This document shows positions 56,490-64,000 of a DNA stretch of 64,000 nt, piece by piece (within the stretch, counting starts at the first letter, position 1; each line of letters begins with the position of its first letter). The translations under genes were made by a program, and so were the position numbers. The notes under the pieces are model-generated. The model was not told the origin of the DNA. It did not search any database and worked only from the letters and a program-made list of their open reading frames with translations. Source of the stretch: Borrelia duttonii Ly (GTDB lineage: Bacteria > Spirochaetota > Spirochaetia > Borreliales > Borreliaceae); the NCBI RefSeq assembly GCF_000019685.1, contig NC_011229.1:434001-498000 (forward strand), given 5' to 3'.

Positions 56490-58007
56490 ATGAGATTGAT
56501 TTTTATATTTTCTCTATTTTGCTTGTATGTCTTTAGTGCTTTTTCTCAAGAGCTTAAGTTGATTCTTGATTATAAGGATGGATTTAAGTTTATTCAGGAA
56601 GCTCATAATGTTAATTTTGCAAGAGACAATAGAGGTATTCTTGGAATTTATTTGGATAGGTATAAGGGCATTTTGGATTATAACAATATTGATTTTCGAT
56701 TGGAGATAGAAAAGGATAATTTATTAAAAGATGCTGCTTTAAATTATTTTGTTGATTCAAATAATGCAAAAATTTCAAATTCTTTTCACAATATTTCAGG
56801 AAATTCTTTAATTTTTTATTCAAGTCGCAATACTGTTAAACTTAAACCATTAACAAGGAAGGCTTTTTTTTATTCAGGTAATGTGATTGCTGATTTTACT
56901 ATTCAGTTTTGGGTATATCGTTCTACTTCTGTTACTGGAGAAGTTATTGTAAGTTGGAATGGATATAAAAATATTAAAGGTGTTTGGGTAGATCAAGCAA
57001 TTCGATTAGAAAGTGAGGGTGGCACTTTTGTTTGGAATTTTAATAATGTGTTTTTAAATGATAATGGTGATCCTGTTAAAATTAAGCTTAAGAGTGATGA
57101 TGATTTTGTTCCTAAAGAGTGGCATTTGCATACAGTTAGATATAGGCAAAAAGATGGGTTGTTGGAATATTTGATAGATTCCAAACCTCAAGCTATAGAA
57201 TATGTTACTTTTGATAAAAGAGAAGGTTCTGGATATTTATTAAATATTGGTAATTTTATTGATTTTGCATTGGGGCAGTATTTTACAGGAGCTATTGAAA
57301 ATTTTGAAATTTATAAAAGTTTTGAGGAAGTACGTAGTGCTTTCTTCTCAAGAGATAAAGGATATATCATTACAAAACCAATTGAATTATCTAAAGATTA
57401 TTCTCAAATTTTGTCTATTGAATTTGATAGTTTAAAGCCAAAAGATACAGATATTTTTTATTATTATAGGTTAGATAATAAGGTTTTTTATGAAATAGAT
57501 AAAAATGGAGAGATAAAAAGGAATTTAACAGGAGATTGGATTCATTTTGATTCTAAGAATGGATTACCCAAATTTGATATATCAAAATATATTCAATTTA
57601 AGGTTGAATTTTATCCAAGTGGCAATCCTATAGAAAGTCCATCTCTTTATAGCATGGTTGTGACTTATATACCTGAATCTGCACCTTTTCCCCCTTTAAT
57701 TACAAAAGCTGTGCCAGGATCGAGTGAAATATTGATTGAATGGTTTCCTGTAATTAGCAGTAATATTGGTGGCTATTATATTTATATTGGTGTTAGTCCT
57801 GGAAATTATCATGGCAATGCAGGAAATATTTTAAAATCTCCAATTGATGTTGGTAATCAAACTTCTTTTAAAATTACAGGACTTGAAAATGGGAGGCTTT
57901 ATTATATTAGTGTTGCTTCTTATAATCTAGATAAAAGTGTGAATGAAGAGTCTTTTTCAAAAGAAATTTCTGTTAGACCTATGGAGTTTTTTAAGCAATA
58001 TGAATAG
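56490..58007 (+). CDS. Secreted protein with LamG-like and fibronectin type III domains
   Basis: 505 residues with a signal peptide (1-19, cleaved after AFS). Residues about 90-275 resemble a concanavalin/LamG jelly-roll (TIQFWVYRSTSVTGEVIVSW, EWHLHTVRYRQ). Residues about 405-498 are a fibronectin type III-like domain (PFPPLITKAVPGSSEILIEW, YYIYIGVSPGNY, ITGLENGRLYYISVASYN). Exported to the periplasm or surface; a binding or scaffolding role is likely, but no ligand can be inferred. Its end overlaps the TPR gene by 8 nt, so the two are coupled. Confidence 0.8.
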   Translation: MRLIFIFSLFCLYVFSAFSQELKLILDYKDGFKFIQEAHNVNFARDNRGILGIYLDRYKGILDYNNIDFRLEIEKDNLLKDAALNYFVDSNNAKISNSFHNISGNSLIFYSSRNTVKLKPLTRKAFFYSGNVIADFTIQFWVYRSTSVTGEVIVSWNGYKNIKGVWVDQAIRLESEGGTFVWNFNNVFLNDNGDPVKIKLKSDDDFVPKEWHLHTVRYRQKDGLLEYLIDSKPQAIEYVTFDKREGSGYLLNIGNFIDFALGQYFTGAIENFEIYKSFEEVRSAFFSRDKGYIITKPIELSKDYSQILSIEFDSLKPKDTDIFYYYRLDNKVFYEIDKNGEIKRNLTGDWIHFDSKNGLPKFDISKYIQFKVEFYPSGNPIESPSLYSMVVTYIPESAPFPPLITKAVPGSSEILIEWFPVISSNIGGYYIYIGVSPGNYHGNAGNILKSPIDVGNQTSFKITGLENGRLYYISVASYNLDKSVNEESFSKEISVRPMEFFKQYE

Positions 58008-59307
58008 TATTAATTTTGAAAAAGCTTTGGAGCTTTATAAAAAGGGTGATTTTAAGAATGCACTTTTGAATTTGGATGTTTTTGATGATAGTTTTGATTC
58101 TTTGTCTCTTAAATCTTTACTTTATTTTAGGTTAAAGGATTATAAAGCACTTTTATATGTATTGGATACTTACCCCGTTTTAAGTGAATATAGTTTTTTA
58201 ATTAAGCTTTTGTATGATGGTGAGTTTAAAAGCGATGAAGCTAATTTAAGTTATTTTCAAAATTATAATCTTGGTGTTTTTTATTTTGGCCTTAAAAATT
58301 ATGAGAAATCTTTAAATTGTTTTTTAACATCTATTAAGCAATATCCTAATTTAATTCAAGCTTTTAATAATGCTGCTGTTTTGTTTGAAATGTTAGGTAA
58401 TAGAGATGATGCTTTAGAGATGCTTGTTAAAGCTACAGGTATAGATAAAGACAATGCCCTTATTAAATTGAATACTTGGTTTTTAAATAATACTTGTGCA
58501 TTCAAGAGTGTTCGTCCATTTAAACTAGATGGTAGTTTTTTAAATGTTAATCTTTCTCTTATTATAAATTATTTAATGTATTATTTATATTTTATGGGAG
58601 AGATTGATGGTGCAATTAAGCTTTCTGAGAAGTTTTTAACAGATTCGAATTATTCAAAATATATTTGGCATAATAGAGCAACTATTTTGCATAAAATAGG
58701 TAATATGACACAGGCTACCAAGTCTTATGTAAAATCTATTTTAAGTTTTCCTAATGTTTATACTATATATAATATGCATATTGCGACAATAAAACTTTTA
58801 AATTTTGATTCTAAAAAAGCTATTGATAGAATGTTGTTAGATTATCCTGATATGGAATTGGTTTATTTCTATGCATTTTTATTTTTTTTAAGAAATCGTG
58901 AACTTGAAGATGCTTATTTTTACATAAAAAAACTTTGTGTAATGAATATTGATACTTATTCTAGATTTTTAAACTTACTTGAATCTAGAGAAGATATTTT
59001 CATTGAAGAGTTATTGGATGAATGTGCCCTGATTTTAAAGGGTAAGTGGATATTGGAATATTTGTTTTTTGTTGACAATTCTTTAGATTTAAGAGAGCCT
59101 GTCTTTGTATTTGATTATTATACTAGAATTTGTCCATATATTTGGAAAGTTAAAGATGAACATATTGAACTTAGAGCTAGTAATAGTGAGTTTGAGATTA
59201 CTAAAGAAATTTTATCAGATGAATTTACTCAAGTGCACTTGAGTGTTACAATTAAGGAGATTAAGGATTTAATTGAGGCTTATAAAGATTTTAAGATCAA
59301 TTATTAA
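58000..59307 (+). CDS. Tetratricopeptide-repeat protein
   Basis: 435 residues from the ATG at 58000, which overlaps the preceding stop; the frame also opens at 57943, but that stretch is out-of-frame coding of the previous gene. TPR units are visible at about 3-36 (FEKALELYKKGDFKNALLNL), 85-118 (YNLGVFYFGLKNYEKSLNCF), 119-152 (AFNNAAVLFEMLGNRDDALEML) and 220-260. No signal peptide, so probably cytoplasmic. TPR arrays bind partner proteins; coupling to the secreted LamG/FN3 protein hints at a shared process, not defined. Confidence 0.82.
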   Translation: MNSINFEKALELYKKGDFKNALLNLDVFDDSFDSLSLKSLLYFRLKDYKALLYVLDTYPVLSEYSFLIKLLYDGEFKSDEANLSYFQNYNLGVFYFGLKNYEKSLNCFLTSIKQYPNLIQAFNNAAVLFEMLGNRDDALEMLVKATGIDKDNALIKLNTWFLNNTCAFKSVRPFKLDGSFLNVNLSLIINYLMYYLYFMGEIDGAIKLSEKFLTDSNYSKYIWHNRATILHKIGNMTQATKSYVKSILSFPNVYTIYNMHIATIKLLNFDSKKAIDRMLLDYPDMELVYFYAFLFFLRNRELEDAYFYIKKLCVMNIDTYSRFLNLLESREDIFIEELLDECALILKGKWILEYLFFVDNSLDLREPVFVFDYYTRICPYIWKVKDEHIELRASNSEFEITKEILSDEFTQVHLSVTIKEIKDLIEAYKDFKINY

Positions 59308-59326
59308 ACTTAATAAGTTTCTTTTG

Positions 59327-59354
59327 TTGACAATTGCAATGGCTCTAATATACT
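59327..59354 (+). promoter_or_regulatory. Promoter of the tRNA-Ser pair
   Basis: Perfect TTGACA (59327-59332), 16-bp spacer, TATACT (59349-59354). Predicted start near 59361, about 13 nt before the first tRNA-Ser. Confidence 0.72.
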
Positions 59355-59373
59355 ATGTATTAATGTGGATTAA

Positions 59374-59463
59374 GGAGAGATGCCAGAGTGGTCGAATGGG
59401 GCTTCCTGCTAAGAAGTTGTCCTTTTAAAAAGGGGACCATGGGTTCGAATCCCATTCTCTCCG
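59374..59463 (+). tRNA. tRNA-Ser (GCT anticodon)
   Basis: 90 nt class II tRNA. Acceptor GGAGAGA with TCTCTCC. Anticodon loop CTGCTAA gives GCT (AGC/AGU). A long variable arm (TTGTCCTTTTAAAAAGGGGACC) is typical of serine tRNA. Discriminator G. Confidence 0.95.
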
Positions 59464-59528
59464 TAGAGATTTTTATTAAAGCTTGTCTTTATGAAGATTT
59501 CTTTACTTTATGAATATAATAATCTCTA

Positions 59529-59614
59529 GGAGAGGTGGCAGAGTGGTTTAATGCTACGGTCTTGAAAACCGTCGTAGGTGTAGCCTACCGTGAGTTCGAA
59601 TCTCACCCTCTCCG
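59529..59614 (+). tRNA. tRNA-Ser (TGA anticodon)
   Basis: 86 nt class II tRNA. Acceptor GGAGAGG with CCTCTCC. Anticodon loop CTTGAAA gives TGA (UCA/UCG/UCU). The variable arm CGTAGGTGTAGCCTACCG forms a stem. A TATAAT (59515-59520) lies 8 bp upstream without a matching -35. Confidence 0.95.
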
Positions 59615-59626
59615 TTGTATTTTTTA

Positions 59627-60358
59627 TTATGAACAAATTGGACAGTCGGTTTTTTTCTTTTTAGTAATGTCACCTTCAGAATTATTGTTTATTGGAAATG
59701 TAAATTCAATTTTTTCATCTGAGTGTGGACCTATTATTAATGGATTATAGAAAATTACAACTTCATTGTTTTTAAAATAGTATTGATATTGTTTAAAAAT
59801 TTTTTCAAATTCTATTTCAAATGTGGATTTATTGTCATAATGAGTTGCAATTTTTTCAAATTTTGTTTTTACTTCTTCTCTTAATACTTGTATCAAAGAA
59901 TCCAATTGGTCTTTTGAAATGATTTCTGCAAGTTCTATTTTTTCTTTTCCTCTTAAATTAATGGAATGATATGTTGTAAGGCCATTTGCAGCGTATTTAT
60001 CTATTTGAAATTGATTATATAGAATGGATGTTATGTTAAGGTTTGGATTTTTAAATATTTCAAAATCAGAATAATAGAAAGATTCATGGGGCTCTTTTTT
60101 TTCTTTTATTGTTTTAAAAAGTTCGATTGTATCATTTTTCCATTTTTTTATTAATTCTTCAAAACCAAATTCTATTCCTTCTATAGTGGGAATTTGAGCA
60201 TCAATGTGAAAAATAATGTTGTCTTCATTGGTGGTATCTTCTTTGATAATTTTTGTTTCGATATTGATTTCAGCACTTTCTGTTTTTTTGTCGTGTTTGG
60301 TGCATGCTATTGTTATTAAAAAAATTATTATTATGCTTATTGAAAATTTAGATGTCAT
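59627..60358 (-). CDS. Lipoprotein with DUF3298 (RsiV-like) domain
   Basis: 243 residues. Lipoprotein signal peptide with IIFLITIAC (lipobox Cys at about residue 18). The C-terminal half (about 110-230) fits DUF3298: SINLRGKEKIELAEII, LIQVLREEVK, FYNPLIIGPHSDEKIEFTFPI. In Bacillus RsiV this fold binds lysozyme and is part of an anti-sigma factor; here there is no membrane-spanning anti-sigma part, so a periplasmic or surface binding protein is more likely. Ends in a Cys pair (CPICS). Encoded between tRNAs on the opposite strand. Confidence 0.75.
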   Translation of the reverse strand: MTSKFSISIIIIFLITIACTKHDKKTESAEINIETKIIKEDTTNEDNIIFHIDAQIPTIEGIEFGFEELIKKWKNDTIELFKTIKEKKEPHESFYYSDFEIFKNPNLNITSILYNQFQIDKYAANGLTTYHSINLRGKEKIELAEIISKDQLDSLIQVLREEVKTKFEKIATHYDNKSTFEIEFEKIFKQYQYYFKNNEVVIFYNPLIIGPHSDEKIEFTFPINNNSEGDITKKKKTDCPICS

Positions 60359-60435
60359 TTATTGCTCCTTTCTTATAAATGAATTACTATTAACTTTTAA
60401 GAGTATTTTTGATTATTTGTTATAAATTTATTTTT

Positions 60436-60465
60436 ATTGTAATAAATAATAATTTTTATTACAAT
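60436..60465. repeat. Inverted repeat upstream of tRNA-Arg
   Basis: TTGTAATAAA (60437-60446) and TTTATTACAA (60455-60464), plus one outer A-T pair, form an 11-bp perfect inverted repeat with an 8-nt gap, in the 122-bp gap between the DUF3298 gene start and tRNA-Arg. Possible operator or a small hairpin. Confidence 0.55.
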
Positions 60466-60480
60466 TGAAGTTAAATGTTT

Positions 60481-60554
60481 GTGCCCATAGCTCAGCTGGA
60501 TAGAGCATCAGATTGCGGTTCTGAAGGTCAGAGGTTCAAGTCCCCTTGGGCACG
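60481..60554 (+). tRNA. tRNA-Arg (GCG anticodon)
   Basis: 74 nt. Acceptor GTGCCCA with TGGGCAC. Anticodon arm TCAGA-TTGCGGT-TCTGA gives GCG, reading CGC/CGU directly. Most bacteria use ACG (edited to inosine) for this box. The T stem (AGAGG with CCCCT) has one A-C mismatch at 51-63. Discriminator G. No encoded CCA. Confidence 0.9.
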
Positions 60555-60569
60555 AAAGTATGTAGTTTT

Positions 60570-60656
60570 GGAGAGATGGCCGAGTGGCTGAAGGCGCACG
60601 CTTGGAAAGCGTGTATACATGAGAATGTATCATGGGTTCGAATCCCATTTTCTCCG
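60570..60656 (+). tRNA. tRNA-Ser (GGA anticodon)
   Basis: 87 nt class II tRNA. Acceptor GGAGAGA with TTTCTCC (one G-U). Anticodon loop TTGGAAA gives GGA (UCC/UCU). Long variable arm around TATACATGAGAATGTATC. It sits 15 bp after tRNA-Arg and 2 bp before SRP RNA, so the three are probably one transcript. Confidence 0.95.
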
Positions 60657-60658
60657 GT

Positions 60659-60754
60659 TCCTAGGATCCGCACTATTGAGTGTTGCCTAATCCCGTCAGG
60701 ACTGGAAGGTAGCAGCGGTAAGTGATTACTCAATGAGTGCGTGTAATCTTAGGA
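60659..60754 (+). ncRNA. ffs: Signal recognition particle RNA (4.5S)
   Basis: About 96 nt hairpin RNA. The apical domain shows the universal SRP motif: CAGGACTGGAAGGTAGCAG (60698-60716), with the GGAA tetraloop and the symmetric and asymmetric loops. The ends pair as TCCTAGGAT with ATCTTAGGA. It binds Ffh and targets nascent membrane proteins to FtsY/Sec/YidC. Ends are estimated from pairing. Confidence 0.93.
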
Positions 60755-60923
60755 TAAATTTATTTTGTTTAGATATGTAAGTACGTTTTTATGAAATAAT
60801 ACTTAAATAGGTATTATTGTTATATTATGTATATTGTAATTAATATAAAATAAATTTTTTGTTTTTTAAATTTAGATTTAATTTAAGGTTTAAGTAAAAT
60901 TATTGTTATTTATGGGGGATGGG

Positions 60924-62570
60924 ATGATATCTGCAAGGGGTACTGCCATTAAGAGGCGTCCCAGAGATTTTACTTCTCTTGAAGGACAAGATTTTGTAGT
61001 TGAAACCTTAAAACATTCAATAGAAAGTAATAAGATAGCAAATGCTTATATATTTTCAGGACCACGAGGAGTTGGCAAAACTTCTTCTGCAAGAGCTTTT
61101 TCACGATGTTTAAATTGTCAAACAGGTCCAACAATTATGCCTTGTGGTACATGTTTTAATTGTAAATCTATTGATAACGATAATAGTCTTGATGTTATTG
61201 AGATTGATGGTGCTTCAAATACGTCTGTTCAAGATGTTAGGCAAATTAAAGAAGAAATAATGTTTCCTCCTGCCAATTCTAGGTATAGGGTTTATATTAT
61301 TGATGAAGTTCATATGCTTTCAAATTCTGCTTTTAATGCTCTTTTGAAAACCGTAGAAGAACCCCCAAATTATATTGTTTTTATTTTTGCAACAACAGAG
61401 GTACACAAACTACCAGACACGATAAAAAGTAGATGTCAACATTTTAATTTTAGGCTTTTGCCTTTAGATAAAATTTATGAGATGTTAAAATGTGTTTGTT
61501 TAGAAGATGACATTAAGTACGAGGATGAAGCTTTAAAGTGGATTGCTTATAAGAGTGGAGGTAGCGTAAGGGATGCCTATACTCTCTTTGATCAAATTGT
61601 GTCATTGAGTAATTCTGATATAAAATTTGATCAAATCAGATCTAAGATGGGATTAACCAGTGACGAATTCTTGGAAAAATTAGCATTGAGCATTCTTAAT
61701 GATGATTTAAAAGAGTTACTTAGTGTTTTAGATACTGTATTTTTAACAGGTATTTCATGTGAACAATTTCTTCTTGATGCAATTGAATTTTTTAGAGAAA
61801 TATTATTTTTGAAATTAGACATCAAAAATATTATGTTTATTGGTGTTAAATTTGAAAGTTTAAAAGAATCTTTATTAAATTTTGATTTAAAACATGTTGA
61901 GAGAAGTATTAGTGTATTGCTTGAAACTTATAGGGATTTGCAATTTTCGATAAATCCTAAATATGAAATTGAGATTAATTTTATTAAGATACTTAGACTT
62001 AAAAATTATATCCCTAATCATCTTTTAATTAAGCAAATTCAGGATATTGAAACTAAAGCACTAAATGAAATAAATTGTGATATAGATAAAATAAATTGTG
62101 ATGTCAATTTAAAATCAGAGCTAAGTGATGTGCCTTTGATGGAACCAGATAATGCTACTGAAGAAGAGATACCATTGAAAGTTAAGATTCAAGAGCCTGA
62201 TGTACATTGTGATTCTGAGGATGATGATATTGATAAAATTTTTATAGAAACAAAGGATAATTTTGATAAGATCGATGATAATGATAGAATTAAAGAAACT
62301 TTTATTTACTTAGTGTCTAAGTATGTTCAAACTTTAGTGTATTCAGGAGAGGTTTTAATTGATGGTGGGGTGCTTTATTATAAAATTTTTAGTGGATTTG
62401 AATATAATCAACTACAGGCTTATCAAAATGAGATAAGGGCGGAATTTTGTAAAGAGTTTCCTAGATTAAATGTTATATTTCAAAAGCAATTTAAGGATAA
62501 TGATGATGAGTTTGATAATGAGGTGCTGAGAGTCAAAAACATTTTTGGAGCAAGTGAAGTAAAGGAGTAA
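60924..62570 (+). CDS. dnaX: DNA polymerase III tau/gamma subunit
   Basis: 548 residues from the ATG at 60924, with a GGGGGA site upstream; in-frame ATG (60912) and TTG (60903) starts are alternatives. AAA+ clamp-loader motor: Walker A GPRGVGKTSSA, zinc module CLNCQTGPTIMPCGTCFNC, DE box YIIDEVHML, and the SRC sensor (IKSRCQHF). An acidic linker (about 395-470) leads to a C-terminal tau-like domain. I see no strong A-run slippery site for a shorter gamma product. Leads dnaX-ebfC-recR. Confidence 0.95.
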   Translation: MISARGTAIKRRPRDFTSLEGQDFVVETLKHSIESNKIANAYIFSGPRGVGKTSSARAFSRCLNCQTGPTIMPCGTCFNCKSIDNDNSLDVIEIDGASNTSVQDVRQIKEEIMFPPANSRYRVYIIDEVHMLSNSAFNALLKTVEEPPNYIVFIFATTEVHKLPDTIKSRCQHFNFRLLPLDKIYEMLKCVCLEDDIKYEDEALKWIAYKSGGSVRDAYTLFDQIVSLSNSDIKFDQIRSKMGLTSDEFLEKLALSILNDDLKELLSVLDTVFLTGISCEQFLLDAIEFFREILFLKLDIKNIMFIGVKFESLKESLLNFDLKHVERSISVLLETYRDLQFSINPKYEIEINFIKILRLKNYIPNHLLIKQIQDIETKALNEINCDIDKINCDVNLKSELSDVPLMEPDNATEEEIPLKVKIQEPDVHCDSEDDDIDKIFIETKDNFDKIDDNDRIKETFIYLVSKYVQTLVYSGEVLIDGGVLYYKIFSGFEYNQLQAYQNEIRAEFCKEFPRLNVIFQKQFKDNDDEFDNEVLRVKNIFGASEVKE

Positions 62571-62572
62571 AT

Positions 62573-62872
62573 ATGGCAGTAAATCCATTAGATTTTTTGA
62601 AAAATATGTCAAATTTTAAAGATAATATTGATAATATTAAAAAAGAAATATCTCAAATTGTTGTTTGTGGTAGGGCAGGAAGTGATGTTGTTGTTGTTGA
62701 AATGAATGGGGAATTTGTTGTGAAAAAAATTTTAATTAAAGAAGATTTTTTTAATGATTTGGATAATGAAGCACTTGAACATATGATAAAATCTGCTTTT
62801 AATGATGCTGTTTTTAAAGTGAAAGAAGAAATAAAATCAAAAACAATGGGTTCTATTCCATTTGGGATTTAA
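62573..62872 (+). CDS. ebfC: Nucleoid-associated protein EbfC (YbaB family)
   Basis: 99 residues. YbaB fold: NPLDFLKNMSNFKDNIDN, VVVEMNGEFVVKKILI, LEHMIKSAFNDAVFKVKEEI. Forms dimers that bind DNA; in Lyme Borrelia EbfC binds upstream of erp genes and coats the nucleoid. Starts 2 bp after the dnaX stop (ATG at 62573 behind AAAGGAG) and ends 3 bp before recR. Confidence 0.95.
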   Translation: MAVNPLDFLKNMSNFKDNIDNIKKEISQIVVCGRAGSDVVVVEMNGEFVVKKILIKEDFFNDLDNEALEHMIKSAFNDAVFKVKEEIKSKTMGSIPFGI

Positions 62873-62875
62873 AGT

Positions 62876-63460
62876 TTGATTATACAAGATTTAATTGAAT
62901 TAGTTTCTAAACTTCCAGGCATAGGAAAAAAAACAGCAGCACGAATGGTTTATGATATTTTGTATACCGGTGAAAATTTTTCAAGAACATTGGGACAAAT
63001 TTTAATTAGACTTCATTTAGAGATACAAAAATGTAAAAATTGTTACAATTTTGCTGAAGAAGAACTTTGTAATATTTGTACGAATTTAAATAGAAATAAA
63101 GGTATAATTTGCGTTGTAGAAATGCCTCAAGATCTGGAAGTTATTGAGGCTACTAAGGAATATGATGGATTTTATTTTGTTCTTCATGGTCATCTTGATC
63201 CTTTAAGAAATATTGGACCAGATGAGTTGAATCTTAATAAATTAGAGAATTATATTAAACTGTTAAAAGCAGAAGAAGTAATTATTGCTACTGAATTTAG
63301 TATTGAGGGAGATGTAACCGCAAATTATATCAGTAATCTTTTAAAGGACTTAGATATTAATGTTACAAGAATAGCATCTGGTCTTCCTGCTGGGGGTAGT
63401 ATTAGTAATGCAGATAAAGTGACTACTCTTAGGGCATTACGTTTGAGACTTAAAATGTGA
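62876..63460 (+). CDS. recR: Recombination protein RecR
   Basis: 194 residues, full length. HhH motif (LPGIGKKTAARM, about 14-25), four-Cys zinc finger (CKNCYNF, CNIC; about 52-70), and TOPRIM (ICVVEMPQDLEVIEATKEY, about 79-97), ending in the Walker-B-like C-terminal helix. With RecF and RecO it loads RecA on gaps. Start is TTG at 62876. dnaX-ebfC-recR is a common bacterial order, but as I recall recR is missing from this place in Lyme Borrelia. Confidence 0.93.
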   Translation: MIIQDLIELVSKLPGIGKKTAARMVYDILYTGENFSRTLGQILIRLHLEIQKCKNCYNFAEEELCNICTNLNRNKGIICVVEMPQDLEVIEATKEYDGFYFVLHGHLDPLRNIGPDELNLNKLENYIKLLKAEEVIIATEFSIEGDVTANYISNLLKDLDINVTRIASGLPAGGSISNADKVTTLRALRLRLKM

Positions 63461-63788
63461 TTTTGTTCTTAAGTCATTTTTTGCAAAATAGTTTGTTTTT
63501 ATAGCTTTTTAAAGAATTTTTTTTGAATGCTTTTTTTGTATTTGTATTTAGTTTAGAATTTTAATTTATAACCAATAGTTAAAATTATTTATATAAGGTA
63601 ATATAAATAGTGTGTTTTTAAATTACTTGAACTTATAATAAAGTGCTTAAGAGATACATTGAGTTTTAATTTTAATTGCAAAAAATTAGCATTTTAAAAT
63701 AAGTTGTTTTTAAATGCATATTCATGAATTAAATAAATTATGTCTTATTATTAGTTTGCATTGTATTAAAAACATTGGGAGGTTGTTT
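63461..63788. other. Intergenic region before ndk
   Basis: 328 bp, AT-rich and T-biased, with no credible reading frame and no strong hairpin. It must hold the recR terminator and the ndk promoter, but I cannot pick either with confidence. A decaying remnant of a former gene is possible but not supported. Confidence 0.45.
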
Positions 63789-64000
63789 ATGTCTACATTA
63801 ATACAAAAAACTTTATGTATTGTTAAACCTGATGGGGTTAGAAGAGGTTTAATTGGTAATGTTGTTTCTAGGTTTGAGAGGGTAGGATTAAAAATTGTGG
63901 CTGCTAAAATGGTTTTGGTTGATCGCAAGATGGCCGAAGAACATTATTTGTATGATGATATTGCTGCAAGGCATGGTGAGTCTGTTTGGAAGTCTTTAGT
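63789..64000 (+). CDS. ndk: Nucleoside diphosphate kinase (5' part, cut by window end)
   Basis: The first 70 codons are visible. It begins [20 protein letters not shown], with the ndk ATP-site [19 protein letters not shown] and the [10 protein letters not shown] strand. It exchanges phosphate between nucleoside di- and triphosphates. The active His lies beyond the window. The ATG at 63789 has GGGAGG at 63777-63782. Confidence 0.95.
   Translation, partial: MSTLIQKTLCIVKPDGVRRGLIGNVVSRFERVGLKIVAAKMVLVDRKMAEEHYLYDDIAARHGESVWKSL

Noticed and set aside
59535-59750. Plus-strand frame beginning inside tRNA-Ser(TGA)
   Set aside because: It starts within a tRNA and runs antisense into the lipoprotein gene.
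62040-62120. Programmed frameshift in dnaX to make gamma
   Set aside because: No A6G-type slippery heptamer with a downstream stem is visible; the repeated IxCDI/INCDV segment is only a short duplication.
63722-63928. 68-codon minus-strand frame over ndk
   Set aside because: Antisense to the clear start of ndk.

Overview
The window is a piece of the central linear chromosome of a Borrelia species, most likely of the relapsing-fever group. The base composition is strongly AT-rich, and the gene order (cheR-cheB-traB-adk-dipA-rrp1-hpk1, the rRNA region, parA-parZ-parB-gyrA-gyrB-dnaA-dnaN, rpmH-rnpA-yidC-jag, fba, aspS, rpoN, holA, uvrC, dnaX-ebfC, ndk) is the Borrelia chromosomal backbone. Four features point to relapsing-fever rather than Lyme Borrelia: hpt-purA-purB lies inside the rRNA region, there is one 23S-5S copy, recF follows dnaN, and recR follows ebfC. 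The Lyme-group comparisons come from memory and were not computed.

Layout. 0-14 kb: a DRGH nuclease with a co-translated membrane protein, a CTP-transferase-like membrane enzyme, a lipoprotein fusing cyclophilin and FKBP, cheR and cheB, a TraB/Tiki-like membrane protein, adk, the porin gene dipA, and the c-di-GMP pair rrp1/hpk1. 14-24.3 kb: 5S and 23S rRNA (minus), a HAD hydrolase, hpt-purA-purB (plus), a 3-methyladenine glycosylase, tRNA-Ile (plus), tRNA-Ala and 16S rRNA (minus). Separate TTGACA-type promoters are visible for 16S, 23S-5S and tRNA-Ile. 24.8-27.1 kb: rsmI and three small conserved genes. 27.3-38.5 kb: the chromosome-maintenance centre, with parA, parZ, parB, a parS palindrome, gyrA, gyrB, dnaA, the probable oriC, dnaN, recF and a DciA-like gene. 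G/C strand bias changes sign across this stretch. 38.6-44.4 kb: rpmH, rnpA, yidC, jag, a sugar-nucleotide epimerase, fba, and a small heat-shock gene behind a sequence that fits a sigma-54 promoter. 44.5-51.3 kb (minus): aspS, an antiporter-EIIA fusion, HPr, hpf, rpoN and two half-size chromate-type transporters. 51.5-64 kb: mscS, a glycolipid glycosyltransferase, holA, uvrC, a secreted LamG/FN3 protein with a TPR partner, three tRNA-Ser, tRNA-Arg, a DUF3298 lipoprotein, SRP RNA, dnaX-ebfC-recR, and the start of ndk.

Most of the window is housekeeping and I see no phage, transposon, CRISPR array or toxin system. The observations most worth checking are: (1) a -24/-12 promoter in front of hsp20, with rpoN 5 kb away; (2) a cluster of TTGAACA repeats between dnaA and dnaN, together with changed base-contact residues in the DnaA DNA-binding domain; (3) a parS site whose palindrome also forms the gyrA intrinsic terminator; (4) a CheB whose receiver domain has lost its phospho-acceptor Asp; (5) the cyclophilin-FKBP lipoprotein; (6) the recF/recR pair; (7) a tRNA-Arg with anticodon GCG.
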